Source: Thiodiazotropha sp037384425 (GTDB lineage Bacteria; Pseudomonadota; Gammaproteobacteria; Chromatiales; Chromatiaceae). Taken from it: a stretch of DNA of 64,000 nt. Position 1 is the stretch's first letter. Each line of letters begins with the position of its first letter. Location of the stretch: positions 189,176 through 253,175 of the forward strand of contig JARROA010000003.1 in NCBI GenBank assembly GCA_037384425.1, read 5' to 3'. Positions 48,885-59,118 of this stretch are shown here, one piece after another. The position numbers were made by a program, and so were the translations under genes. The notes beneath the pieces are model-generated. The model had not been told where the DNA came from and ran no database searches. It saw only the letters and a program-made list of their open reading frames with translations.

Positions 48885-50033
48885 ATGGCAGGTTTGCAGC
48901 TGCATGACGGTTTCATCGAGGGAGGGGATCCGAACTACCGCCTGACACCCAATTTTCGACTGCGAGAGTTCATCCGACCTGACGGTAACGTACGCATACA
49001 TCGCGAACTGGTGGCTTGCCTACAGATCCTGCGCGACCGTCTGGACGAGCCCATCGAGGTCGACACCGCCAATCCCCCTGCAGCTTTGAGACCTGTGGTG
49101 GACGGTCTAGGCATCATGGTGAAGGCGGACGACGGGGAACGCCTGCAACGGCTTGCCGCGGAACTTGTCGGCCAGGGCTATCTCTCGCACGTGCAACAGC
49201 AGGGCAAGAAACTCTATCTCGAAATCCCACAACCGGAGCAACTTCCCCCCATCACACCTAAGCTCGCCTTCGAATGCGGCGTGCAAGTGACCGCCGCCTT
49301 CGAAACCAGTGGCGACCCCTATCAGCAGGTGACCGGTAATTTCGACAAGGCCGGCCTCTCCTTCGGTCCCATCCAGTGCAACCTCAAAAGCGGCACCCTG
49401 CAGGAACTGTTCCGGCGCCTGCGGGGCGAGGACGAACCACGCCTCAGACGATGCTTCGGCAACGATGATGACTACATGGCTTTCTGGCGGGTGCTCGACG
49501 GCTCCCGGACCAAGGCGGTGAACTGGGCGGACAGGCTGAGTACCGGCAGGCAAAAGCGGGGCTTCTCCCAACCCTGGAAGGGCTACCTGCAGGCAGTCGG
49601 TCGCGAACCCGTGTTTCGTGATGTGATGCTTCGCTATGCCTACGACAAGTACGGCAAGCTGTTGATGTCCGCCCTCGCCTTCCTGCGTGGGGTGTCGCCC
49701 ATCGCCATTACCAATCTTCGCTGTCTGGCCGCGCTCTACGATATGGGCGTGCAACAGGGGAGCCTGCAGAAGGCATATAGCGCGATCCGCCGTCGGGTCG
49801 CCACGGAACAGCCGGCGGATCAGTTCGAGCTCACCCGCATCGCCATCGAGGAGCGGGCGAAAAAGGCCTCGCCGGCGTGGCGGGCGGATTGCATGAGCCG
49901 CCGCCTCTCGATCCTGGAGCGGGGGCCGGTGTCCGTCACGCTCAATGGCCGGCGGGCCCGTCGCGAAAATCCACGCAGTTACCTGTTGCGCAACAGTCCG
50001 GTGAAAGGCCTGGAACGCTACCTCGCCACCTAG
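48885..50033 (+). CDS. M15-like domain plus lysozyme-like domain, possible wall-hydrolase effector
   Basis: The ATG at 48885 has a GGGAG ribosome site and gives 382 residues. Residues about 16-113 resemble the D-Ala-D-Ala carboxypeptidase fold (RLTPNFRLREF, then ELVACLQILRDRL) but lack the metal-binding histidines, so they may only bind wall. Residues 127-350 carry FETSGDPYQQVTGNFDKAGLSFGPIQCNL, a pattern of lysozyme/chitosanase-like hydrolases, with glutamate 140 as candidate catalyst. There is no signal peptide. It is followed by a lipoprotein gene. Confidence 0.6.
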   Translation: MAGLQLHDGFIEGGDPNYRLTPNFRLREFIRPDGNVRIHRELVACLQILRDRLDEPIEVDTANPPAALRPVVDGLGIMVKADDGERLQRLAAELVGQGYLSHVQQQGKKLYLEIPQPEQLPPITPKLAFECGVQVTAAFETSGDPYQQVTGNFDKAGLSFGPIQCNLKSGTLQELFRRLRGEDEPRLRRCFGNDDDYMAFWRVLDGSRTKAVNWADRLSTGRQKRGFSQPWKGYLQAVGREPVFRDVMLRYAYDKYGKLLMSALAFLRGVSPIAITNLRCLAALYDMGVQQGSLQKAYSAIRRRVATEQPADQFELTRIAIEERAKKASPAWRADCMSRRLSILERGPVSVTLNGRRARRENPRSYLLRNSPVKGLERYLAT

Positions 50034-50104
50034 CCGGATTGACTTACTGATCCGAAAGTAAGGCAATAAAAGCCGGACACCCGAATCAAATGGGAGTGAG
50101 ATCG

Positions 50105-50956
50105 ATGACCCGAACCAGACTGCTGCAGATGACCTTCTGCCTGATGACGGCGGTACTTACCGGCTGCTCCTCCATATCCGCGCTGAAACCTGCACAAGAG
50201 TCGATCGCCTCCGAGGCACTCTGTCCGGAAACAGTGGCGGTGAACCCGGATGGCCGTGAAATACTCGTCACCGACAAGGCGGGCAGAGTCACGCCTGAAT
50301 ATATCCGCGCGATGATCGAGGGAGAGGCCAGCATCGACACGCTGCTGGACTGTGCATTGAGCCCTGCCATCACGGAGGAGTCCAAGCTCTACCGGGGGCA
50401 TGTCCTGCTTTCACTGCTGGCCCAGTATGGCGCCTACAATCTGCAGATCGGACCTTATGAAGAAAGGATCGGCGACGCCATCACGCTGCTGGCGCATATC
50501 AAACAGGCCGAGTATTCACTCAGGGGCCCGAGCAGCGTGGTCAAACCCGATGTCATTTTCAGGAGATATCAGGAGCGGCCCGCGCGGCTGGATCGCATCA
50601 CCTACGTTCTCGAAGTGGCGCTGTATGCCGAAAGGCCGACCCTGCGCAGGCTCAAGGGACGCGTCGGCAGCCTGGTCGGTTCCATCGCCTCGGGCGCGTC
50701 CACCGAGAGTATCCGCTGGAGTCTCAAAGGCGCCATCGACGGCATCGAAAAGTCGATTCATCTGAGACTCTACGGCAAGGCCTACCTCGACGATGCCAAG
50801 GAGGATCTCAGCCGCTTCACGGGAGAGGGCCAACTGCCTGAGGCCGCCGACTGGCAACGCAGGGATGCGATGATCGAGGAGGCCTGCGATCAGATCGCCA
50901 AGCTGGCCAACCTGAATGGCTACAGTTGCATACCTGAAGAGTCAGACGGCGGTTGA
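50105..50956 (+). CDS. Lipoprotein, unknown family
   Basis: The ATG at 50105 (283 residues) follows a GGGAG site. The signal ends in the lipobox LTGC, so the protein is membrane-anchored in the periplasm. The mature part is helical, with no known domain. It is 71 bases after the wall-hydrolase-like gene on the same strand, so it could be the immunity protein of that enzyme; this is inference. Confidence 0.65.
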   Translation: MTRTRLLQMTFCLMTAVLTGCSSISALKPAQESIASEALCPETVAVNPDGREILVTDKAGRVTPEYIRAMIEGEASIDTLLDCALSPAITEESKLYRGHVLLSLLAQYGAYNLQIGPYEERIGDAITLLAHIKQAEYSLRGPSSVVKPDVIFRRYQERPARLDRITYVLEVALYAERPTLRRLKGRVGSLVGSIASGASTESIRWSLKGAIDGIEKSIHLRLYGKAYLDDAKEDLSRFTGEGQLPEAADWQRRDAMIEEACDQIAKLANLNGYSCIPEESDGG

Positions 50957-51217
50957 AGCGATCCGCCTGGCAGCAAGCGACGCTTCTCCGAGACCGCTCA
51001 GCGACTTCACAAGGGCCGCAGACTGAATACTGTTGTCGCTGTTCACCTGCAGTCAATGCAATACAAGGCTTATGACACCCTGTCTATATGTCAGAATATT
51101 GTGCTCGAGACCAGGAATCGTCGACGTGATATCCGGAGTGTCCTCCCTGGCCTTGATCCGACCGTCGCCGGCCGCACACTTCCTGCTGCATATCCTCTAT
51201 CGCAGAGTCATTTCGAA

Positions 51218-52198
51218 TCAGGGTTTTGGACTGCGTTCCACTTGAAACCAATCGTGCTTGTTCCTGCGTATCTTGTGGGCCAAATCGTCATAGTCTTTCC
51301 AGTCGAGATGAGTATGAATACGCACGTTCTGTATGGGTCCTGCAAGCTCACGCATCAGAAAAGGTAGATCATCACGATTCCTTACGAAGTAGTGCGACAT
51401 TGCATTCCGTGCCAATGCATACCCAGCTTCGAACAAAGCACTCGTCACCAATTTCTCAGGATAGACGAGTACAAAGCAACGACTCTGGGCAAGTGCGCTC
51501 AGGTCATCGGTAACTGAGACGTCCATGGTGTCAAAATCATCGATACTCTGGACATTCTCAGCCGCCCAATAGACTCGCGTTCCGCCCTCTTTCAGTGCAT
51601 CGAAAACTTTCAAGGTCTGCGCACGACAGGCCTGATACTCCGCATCGTTTGCAAATGCCGCCATGGGTGCCGATAAAAAGACGTCATACGCGTAATCCTG
51701 TTCGAAGCTCGTAGCCACGGCAGTACGCAATTTGGGTTCGAGCTGAGGCCATCCATTGTTGAATGCACCATTCAACTGCTTTTCCGACAGGCGTTCATCG
51801 CCAAGCTTATTGTTAATTGCAGTGAGTAACCGCTTGAAATCCTTTTTGCTCGATTGCGCAGCATTGAATTGCCTCAATGGGTCATCCAGCTTGTCTGGTG
51901 TTAATCCGATGAGAAGCGGCACGACGCTCGACTCGCCGATCCGCTTCGAGATGGCGCCGGCCTCGTAGAGTATCCACGGTCTGTTGCGGTTATTTTCCGT
52001 CAGGCAAAGAATGCCGAAATCGGCAGCATCCAATACCTGCCCCAATGTATTGAACCAGCGTGCGCCCTTATCGATGTCTTCCGACGAAAGGAAGATCTCG
52101 TCCTCCGAAATCGCCTGAATGACATTCGGCAGCCACTCCTTGAACGCCTGCGCCACTTCCAGACTCGCCTTTCCTGACCAACTCACAAAGATTTTCAT
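51218..52198 (-). CDS. TIR domain protein with a second deoxyribosyltransferase-like domain
   Basis: The ATG at 52198 (326 residues) starts directly with a TIR domain, MKIFVSWSGKAS. The longer frame to 52363 adds unrelated residues. The WILYEAGAI pattern gives catalytic glutamate 79. A second Rossmann-like domain (about 170-320) has YDVFLSAPMAAF and SALFEAGYALARN with glutamate 257, like nucleoside 2-deoxyribosyltransferase/TIR-like folds. Two putative nucleotide-cleaving domains in one small protein point to a defence or toxin role. It is 225 bases downstream of the giant CHAT protein gene. Confidence 0.8.
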   Translation of the reverse strand: MKIFVSWSGKASLEVAQAFKEWLPNVIQAISEDEIFLSSEDIDKGARWFNTLGQVLDAADFGILCLTENNRNRPWILYEAGAISKRIGESSVVPLLIGLTPDKLDDPLRQFNAAQSSKKDFKRLLTAINNKLGDERLSEKQLNGAFNNGWPQLEPKLRTAVATSFEQDYAYDVFLSAPMAAFANDAEYQACRAQTLKVFDALKEGGTRVYWAAENVQSIDDFDTMDVSVTDDLSALAQSRCFVLVYPEKLVTSALFEAGYALARNAMSHYFVRNRDDLPFLMRELAGPIQNVRIHTHLDWKDYDDLAHKIRRNKHDWFQVERSPKP

Positions 52199-52423
52199 AC
52201 CGGCATACCTATAGATATAGTCATATATACCCGCCGAGCAGTGGGACAACCGAGCGCTGCTCAACAATTGCCTCGAGAGCTCGCACCTGTCGCGTTGAGT
52301 CCGTCCTATAGATCTATCTTCAATACCATCAGCTACCGCTTTCAGGTCGCATGGAGCACTCAAGTGCCTCGAGACCCATACCGATCAGGAGCACTGGAGA
52401 GCCGTTAACGAGCGATCATACCG

Positions 52424-55400
52424 TTATTCCATTGGGCATAAGGCTATGCGCTCGATGAGTTTGAGCAAGGCCTTCTCGATACTTGACGCCTTATCGTCCG
52501 ATGGCAACATGACACTCAGAAACTTTGCCTGATTGGTGGCAGAATCACGCTCGCGAGCGCTGCCCAACCGCGTCAGCAGATCACAATACCCGAGGATCAA
52601 CGCATCCAACACCTTGGGATTGGTGATGCAGGCTTCAGCTCGACCGTCGTAGCAAGCCCACAGTGCATCGATACGTAGCGCTTCGACTTCCGCTAGCGCA
52701 TGAAAGAAGCTCCGGTTTTCGGCGTATCGCCGACGTGCGTTTTGCACCCCGGCCTGAAGTAAGCCGGGAAGTTGGCCGGCATGCTCATTGAAGGCCGCAC
52801 GCTCGCCTCTGGCCACCATCAGCACTTCGCCATCCAGTGCGTTGAACAGCGGATAGTAGTCCCACTCGCCGGTGCGCTCCCGAGCGTGTGCCGCGGCTTG
52901 CCAATAAAAAGTCTGCATTTCCGCCAGGCATTTTTTGATACCTCGATAGTTACCACGTGTGTGATAAGCCTGGGCCAGGCGCTTCCAATAAGACCCCTTG
53001 AGCGACAGACGCTCCACAGACGGCCCAATAGCTATGAGCTGCTCCAGGCGTGCCAGTCCAGTGTCCATATATGCTTTTCCGGCATCCTGCTGTGTTTTAT
53101 CCTTGCTGGCCACCAGCTTTTCACCGTGGCGTATCTCGAGGTTAGCCAACTGCTCAAACGCCTTCAGGCTGGAGCCGGCATCTTCCATCTCGAGCGCCGC
53201 GCGATAATGACCGATAGCCCGCTCCGTTTCACCCAATTCGGCCCAGGCGCTTGCGAGCTTTTCCCGCACCTCGGCGTTCTGGAAATCAGGACCACGCGCG
53301 GCATTCTCGATGGCCTGGATCTGTTGCCGGTAGTAGGTTTTTTTCTCAAGGTCAGTAGCACCCTGCAAACGGGCACGGTACATGTCGAGGTCGGCAATCA
53401 GGTGACTGGCGTGGACATAACCGCCGGCAGTCACTACGCTACCTTGGGTGTAGGGAAAGCGATAGAGTTCGTCACCATAGGCCTGATAGGCACCCCATGT
53501 GTTGGTCGAACTGTGACGTTCATAGGTGACTTTTCGCGCATGGCGCACAGACGCACCGAAACGCTTACCCTCGAACATCGCCTCATAGAAGGTACGGGCA
53601 AAGGTACTGGCTGCCGCATCGTCCACGGCCCAGCCTGCAGCGATGACGGCCTTGCAGCCCATTTTTATAAACTGGGGACCCAGATTGGCGGCGAGTTCGC
53701 CCCAGCGTGGCTGCGCATCATCCTTGGTATCTCCGAGATGGCAGCAGTTGATGAACACGAACTCCGGGACGTGCCGGAGTTGGTTCACCTGCGCTGCTGT
53801 TAGGTAGGTCTTCGGGCCGAGCACCATACCTGTGAGACCGGTTTCCTCGTCGTTGACGACACCATGACCCGCTAAGTGCATGAATCTGTACTGAGCGCAG
53901 AACAGCGCATGAAACACCTGTTGCGGATTGGCCTGATAGCGGTCGATGACCTCGAACTCATTGCGTTTGAAAACGCCGGCAACAACCTTGGCCTCCTCTT
54001 GCGCACCGGGCAATTCAATCCGCCCCGATTGGGTGTCGCCAACGACGAACAAGCGCTTATCCTCCACAGTCGGCACCCTTCCACGACCATGCGCCGAGGC
54101 AAGCTGGCGTACCAGCTCGACCCGTGTCGCCAGGGGTCCATTCTCGGTTTCATCGCTGTCGCGCATCATTTCCCAGGGGTAGGCGGCCGCCTCGGCATCG
54201 ACAGACATCATCAAAGTGCGTACCTGAGCGATGGCTTCCTTCATGCCGTTCGGCACGATGAGCTCGAACAGTGCGCGCGACAGGCCGGGTTGGTCCCGCG
54301 TGGAGTCGGTGATCGAAGCGATCAGACCATCGACCGCCTGGCGTTGATCAACCTCGACGGCAACCTCGTTCCGGGCCCGATCGGTGATCACCGTGAAGCG
54401 CAGGCGACTGTTCTCGCGCACGATGACGACGCGTTGCGAGCCTGTCTGGCCGCTGGCGGTAATGCAGCGCCCCCGATAACCGCCGGCGCCAATGCGTAAG
54501 CGGCCATCGAAACACGCAACGCTGGCAAACTGCGTGTCACCGATCAGTTCGCGGAAGGCCTGAACAGCGGCGATGGCGCGATCCTCCGCCTCTTCGTAAA
54601 GGGATATGCGCCCGATCCGGGTCGTAGTCTCGGCCTTCCTCAACGCGTCATTGGTGATCCGCAAGGCGTCCAGCAGGCAACGCACGCCGGTTTCGATAGC
54701 CAATCCCGTAAAGCCGGTGCCCACCAGCAAGGTCGAGATGGCCAATCGCTCCGTGTCGCCAGCATCGCCATGCCTGCACTGCTCTCGGGCGCGTGCATAC
54801 TCCAGCAGGCCGTTCGTAAGGGCACGGGTCAGTTGGCCCGGCAAGAGCTCCCCCACCGATCCCAGTCCGACCACGACGGCACCACCGGGTTTGGCACGCG
54901 GTTCCGGGTTCAGGAACACCATGGCATCGCTGGGCTGACTCGGATAGCGACCGAGATCGTAGGTACGCACCAACTGGCCACCCAAATGACTGTTAAGTAC
55001 GGTGGCGCTGCCGCGCACCCCATCATTGGCATAGGCCCCAATAAGCACCGGCGCGTCGGCCGTGGCAAGGCTGCCGTGGATGACTTCGATAGTTGCACAG
55101 GGTTCCTTCACCGCCGCAGCCCACCGTCCTGGACGGGCACCCCCTGTCGCGGAAGCCAGCACTTCGTCCACGCTCGGATAGAGCGCATGGGCGTCAAGAC
55201 TCCTCGGCCAAAAGATCGGGACGCTTTCGCCGCGTGCGCCTGGCGGGTTGCGCATCAGTGCAGCATTGTGTGTATCGCCGGTCTCGAGCAGTTCCCGATA
55301 GGCTTCGAAGGCGTGCTCGTGATTCGCCAGATCACCGTGTGCCGCATCCACATACCAAACAGGTACGCCGGCTGGAATACCCGTTTTCCAAGGCACCCGG

Positions 55401-57787
55401 CCGTCCCCCTCATGGACGCAGCCGATCTCGACCCGACCATCGACCACGCGCACCGCGACCGGTGTGGGTGCGTGACCCGCCACATACAGGGTGCATTCCG
55501 GATCGAGTTGTGCGGCACGCAACTCCTGGACGACGTCTCGCGCCTCGTTCAGCGGCACTGTTTGGGGCGGCATCCAACTCCGGCCCTTCTTCGGATCCCG
55601 ATCCTGGTCGTACCAGCGCTTCCAGACGGCAGCGTCAAAGTAGTCGACGCCGTCACTCGCCTGCCCGTTGTCGCCTGACCAAGGTAGCAGTTCGAGCACC
55701 CCGGGAAAATCACGCACGATCTCAAGGAATTCGCGCATGTCGTGCTTCCAGTCGAACCAGCGCTCGATGGTCTGCACGAAATCGTCGCGGCCCATCAGCA
55801 CGGTAGCCATGGAATGGGATCCGGCATTGGGCGTGCCCAGCTGCAACAGACGGCTGCCGGGTATGGCCTTGAAGTCTGCCCAGCGTTCCTTGAGCGCCAA
55901 TCTGGCAACCAGGCCACCCATGGAGTGAGCGACAATGCGCAAGGGTTTTCCCCGCTTCTTGGCATCGACGATGGCTTGGTCCAGTTCCCCGCCGAACCGC
56001 TCGGCTGCCGTCTTGATCGACAATCGCCAATCGTAGGCGAATGGCCTCACTTCATGCGTATCGGCCAGATGGCGTGCCAGGCTCTCATAGTTGAGATCCA
56101 TCCAACCGTCCGGTGTTACACGCTTGGCATCCACTCTCAGCTTGGCCATCTCTCCCGACCACATGCTGAAGGGTTCGAACCAGATGCGGTTGCGCCCCTG
56201 CTGAATGTGACTACCCATGATGCCGGGCAGCATGAACACGATGGGTGCATCGTCCTTGCGTTTGGGTTTCTTTCCGCCCCGGCTTATCTCGGCCCGGGAC
56301 GGACCTTCCAGCAGTTCAAAGGCGCTGTCGTCACCTTGCAGCGCGGCCAGCAAAGCCAGCGCGCTCTCGTCACGTTCAAAGTAAGTGAAATGCGTCACCT
56401 GGGGACCGCTGACCGGCTTCTGGCGGATACCCTGCAGTCGCGCCGCCCCGCCGCTCATCGAAGGCGTATTGACCACCAGATCGGTCTCACCGCCATAGAA
56501 GACCTCGGTCAAACAATCCCCGAGCCAGGGCAGCAAGCCTTCGCCTTGAAAATCCCCCGCCAAGACATGCAACGGGTGCTGTATCTTCACATCCGGCGCG
56601 TTTAGCAGGCTCACGAGCGGCGAGTCGGGCATCATGGCCTCAAGACCGGGCAGAACACCCGCATCGGTGCGTTGCTTGACCACGGCGAGCAGAAACTGCT
56701 TGAGCAGGGTGTAACCCTTGGCCAGGGGTACCATGCCCGGAATCACATGACCCGCCGCATCGAAGCCCTTACCCAGGAGGTTGAGCATGACGCTGGCCCA
56801 GCGGTCCAGCCGTCCCGATGCCAGCGTAGTGCCACGTGCAGGGCAAGCAACACGCACGAAACGCTCCACACGCACCGCGCGTTTGATCAGCTCGCGGTTC
56901 AGTTCATGCAGCCGATCCACGTCTTGATCGAAATCTTTGCGCCCCAGGCGCTCCGCATGGTCTGCAAAACGCCGGATCTCATCTTCGGTGAATGGTTCGA
57001 GATCGATTCGATTGGCCCGTGCCAGCAGTTCACCCACCATGCCGCCGCGCGAGTGGCTGACCAGGTGAAGGCGTGCGTTTTTAGGCAAAAGTTTGACAAG
57101 CTGCAGCGCGTTGGCGACCGGGCTTTCGGTCAGGCTTCGGTGTTCAAAGGCGTACAGGCGTGATCCATAGGTATCGACCAACTGCTTTCGGTAGCTGTCG
57201 TTCTGCCATAGATGCTTGAAGCTGCCCTCGGTGGAAGAGGCCGTACCGTGCAAAAAGATCAAACTCGCTTCGCCAGATGCCGGCAGCGCATCGACCTGGG
57301 TCAACCCGAAAGCCTCGGGCGCGCAACGGTACAGACCATTGTGGTCGTCGAGCTGTGCATCCTGGAAGGTACCGGCTGCGATCAGCGCGGTCACACCCGC
57401 AGGACCTTTGCGATAGATGCGCAGCCCCTTGAGAATCCAGGCACCGAACCCTTCCCTGGCCGCCCCTGTCGGTAACCTGGTGCCGGAGAAACGCAGCATC
57501 TGCCCCACATCGATCTCGCCGGCTGAGTCTTTGCCGCGCTGTGCTGGTGGACCAAAATATCGCTCTATATCCTCGGCCGCGAGCAGGATATGCGTGCCGT
57601 CTGCCAATTCGAGTTCCAACACGGTATCCGGGTCGAGCGCTTGCGGTTTGACCCGTTCCGCTGTCCCGCGCGCCAAGCCATCGAGTGCATAAACCTCTGC
57701 CGGCCATTCGCCCAGCGTGTTGTCCATCTCTTTGCGCACGCCATCGATGCGGAGCGAAATACCACCTACTTGATCGTTCATGCCCAT
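52424..57787 (-). CDS. Giant double alpha/beta-hydrolase, CHAT protease and TPR protein
   Basis: A 1787-residue protein. A first alpha/beta hydrolase (about 170-470) has HGT, Ser246 in SHSRG, Asp436 and His466. A second hydrolase of LCAT/PGAP1 type (about 515-830) has PGIMGS, Ser622 in AHSMG, Asp795 in GDGRVP and a late histidine (817 or 823). Residues 880-1010 contain VVVGLGSVGELLPGQLTRAL, like an M17 N-terminal macro-type fold. A CHAT caspase-like protease (about 1200-1450) has His1308 (HLAGHG) and Cys1349 (NCCHLG). TPR-like helices follow to 1640. All active-site sets look intact, and there is no signal peptide. Confidence 0.85.
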   Translation of the reverse strand: MGMNDQVGGISLRIDGVRKEMDNTLGEWPAEVYALDGLARGTAERVKPQALDPDTVLELELADGTHILLAAEDIERYFGPPAQRGKDSAGEIDVGQMLRFSGTRLPTGAAREGFGAWILKGLRIYRKGPAGVTALIAAGTFQDAQLDDHNGLYRCAPEAFGLTQVDALPASGEASLIFLHGTASSTEGSFKHLWQNDSYRKQLVDTYGSRLYAFEHRSLTESPVANALQLVKLLPKNARLHLVSHSRGGMVGELLARANRIDLEPFTEDEIRRFADHAERLGRKDFDQDVDRLHELNRELIKRAVRVERFVRVACPARGTTLASGRLDRWASVMLNLLGKGFDAAGHVIPGMVPLAKGYTLLKQFLLAVVKQRTDAGVLPGLEAMMPDSPLVSLLNAPDVKIQHPLHVLAGDFQGEGLLPWLGDCLTEVFYGGETDLVVNTPSMSGGAARLQGIRQKPVSGPQVTHFTYFERDESALALLAALQGDDSAFELLEGPSRAEISRGGKKPKRKDDAPIVFMLPGIMGSHIQQGRNRIWFEPFSMWSGEMAKLRVDAKRVTPDGWMDLNYESLARHLADTHEVRPFAYDWRLSIKTAAERFGGELDQAIVDAKKRGKPLRIVAHSMGGLVARLALKERWADFKAIPGSRLLQLGTPNAGSHSMATVLMGRDDFVQTIERWFDWKHDMREFLEIVRDFPGVLELLPWSGDNGQASDGVDYFDAAVWKRWYDQDRDPKKGRSWMPPQTVPLNEARDVVQELRAAQLDPECTLYVAGHAPTPVAVRVVDGRVEIGCVHEGDGRVPWKTGIPAGVPVWYVDAAHGDLANHEHAFEAYRELLETGDTHNAALMRNPPGARGESVPIFWPRSLDAHALYPSVDEVLASATGGARPGRWAAAVKEPCATIEVIHGSLATADAPVLIGAYANDGVRGSATVLNSHLGGQLVRTYDLGRYPSQPSDAMVFLNPEPRAKPGGAVVVGLGSVGELLPGQLTRALTNGLLEYARAREQCRHGDAGDTERLAISTLLVGTGFTGLAIETGVRCLLDALRITNDALRKAETTTRIGRISLYEEAEDRAIAAVQAFRELIGDTQFASVACFDGRLRIGAGGYRGRCITASGQTGSQRVVIVRENSRLRFTVITDRARNEVAVEVDQRQAVDGLIASITDSTRDQPGLSRALFELIVPNGMKEAIAQVRTLMMSVDAEAAAYPWEMMRDSDETENGPLATRVELVRQLASAHGRGRVPTVEDKRLFVVGDTQSGRIELPGAQEEAKVVAGVFKRNEFEVIDRYQANPQQVFHALFCAQYRFMHLAGHGVVNDEETGLTGMVLGPKTYLTAAQVNQLRHVPEFVFINCCHLGDTKDDAQPRWGELAANLGPQFIKMGCKAVIAAGWAVDDAAASTFARTFYEAMFEGKRFGASVRHARKVTYERHSSTNTWGAYQAYGDELYRFPYTQGSVVTAGGYVHASHLIADLDMYRARLQGATDLEKKTYYRQQIQAIENAARGPDFQNAEVREKLASAWAELGETERAIGHYRAALEMEDAGSSLKAFEQLANLEIRHGEKLVASKDKTQQDAGKAYMDTGLARLEQLIAIGPSVERLSLKGSYWKRLAQAYHTRGNYRGIKKCLAEMQTFYWQAAAHARERTGEWDYYPLFNALDGEVLMVARGERAAFNEHAGQLPGLLQAGVQNARRRYAENRSFFHALAEVEALRIDALWACYDGRAEACITNPKVLDALILGYCDLLTRLGSARERDSATNQAKFLSVMLPSDDKASSIEKALLKLIERIALCPME

Positions 57788-58005
57788 CTCCTTGTGAATT
57801 CAGCCACGACGCGAATTGATTGATTGGAACTGTCTCGTCACGTGTTACCCAGTCATGGGTGCATATGCCTAGCGGCACGCACCAGCTGCAGCATAGCCAA
57901 CGATATATGGTTACAACTGCGTGAGGTCATCTGAACACCCGCAGCCAGTTCCTAACACCAGCAGCGGGTTCCTTTACCTCGAGACGACCGTTGACACACT
58001 GCGGA

Positions 58006-58875
58006 TTATTCATACGCTGACACTGGTTCTATTCGGGATTGCTTACCGCTGGCTGGGACCGTCGGCCGGATCGACATTACCGGAACACCGTCGATACTGC
58101 GCGGATCGGCAATTGGACCGAAATCAACAGTGGCCCCGCTCAGCGCCTGCGCGTAGAAACTCCGCAGATTGGCTTGCTTTTTTTGCCCCGGCTTGACGAA
58201 ATAGCGATGCTTGACTCCGAGCTGTTCCAGGCTCACGTATGTAGCTAGTTCAGGTGTCACACCGGGCGTGCGTAGATCCTGACCGAGCATATTCGGTTTG
58301 AATCCAAAACCCGCGAACTTCAGTACCCTGTCATGTGGATTCACCATAACGTAGTTACGTTCGGCCATCCTGATCTTTTCCAGCCACCTGTGGTGACGTT
58401 TCTGTTTGACTGCTGCTGCACTGAGTACAATGTTCGCCATCAACGGCCCCCGCGCCGTCCCCAGCAGATCGTCCTTGGCCAGCTCCGCAACGATGATATT
58501 TCCCATGCTGTGCGCAAGTAGCGATGGCTTGGCGGCCTGTGGATTTGCCCGCAAATAGTCGCCCAGATAGTCTAGAAACCGGGCGAAATCATCTGCGGAT
58601 GCAATCGGTCGGGTTTCGTCGTAACCGGGATCATCCGAATCCCAGGTAAAGCCGATCGTGGCGACATCATATTTAGTAAGGTTAGCGTAAATATTTTCTT
58701 CCACACTTTTGCGTGGTTCGCCGATTCCTTTGGCCCGACCGTGAAGATAGATCAGGACTGGTTTATCTTGGCTATAGATGCTTTCCAACGCGTGTGGAGC
58801 ATCATCGATTGCCCATAGGCGATCCGGCAGCATGAACAGCGGCTTGGCGCGATTGTAGTCGAGCGGATTGGGCAT
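58006..58875 (-). CDS. Alpha/beta hydrolase, possible lipase effector
   Basis: A 289-residue protein with the order of a serine hydrolase: LIYLHG oxyanion strand, Ser123 in AHSMGN, Asp182 in NPHDRVL and His223 in VKHRYF. The fold resembles DUF900/PGAP1-type esterases. It lies between the giant hydrolase-CHAT gene and the VgrG cargo remnants on the same strand. Type VI lipase effectors (Tle) have this fold, but a lid or delivery domain is not visible. The substrate is unknown. Confidence 0.78.
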   Translation of the reverse strand: MPNPLDYNRAKPLFMLPDRLWAIDDAPHALESIYSQDKPVLIYLHGRAKGIGEPRKSVEENIYANLTKYDVATIGFTWDSDDPGYDETRPIASADDFARFLDYLGDYLRANPQAAKPSLLAHSMGNIIVAELAKDDLLGTARGPLMANIVLSAAAVKQKRHHRWLEKIRMAERNYVMVNPHDRVLKFAGFGFKPNMLGQDLRTPGVTPELATYVSLEQLGVKHRYFVKPGQKKQANLRSFYAQALSGATVDFGPIADPRSIDGVPVMSIRPTVPASGKQSRIEPVSAYE

Positions 58876-59118
58876 GGCTTTTCTCCCTGATTGTTGTTCC
58901 TGATTGTTATTCCTGCGGCTGTGCCTGGCCTGATTACCGAAGAACTCGCTTCAAACTCACGGACCGCGCTTGGGTCTCCCGGATGCACACTGGTCAGTAC
59001 ACAGACTGATTGGTGAACCGGCTACCCTTCTACCGCCCGCCTGCAGAGCCGTCCAGCCACGCGTCCCAGGAGCGTCATGCACAGGCAACACAGCTATGTA
59101 CGAATGTAGTCGAAGATG

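Noticed and set aside
47174..52198. Thoeris or CBASS defence system
   Set aside because: TIR and patatin effectors are present, but no ThsA, nucleotide cyclase or Cap2/Cap3-like gene is visible nearby.
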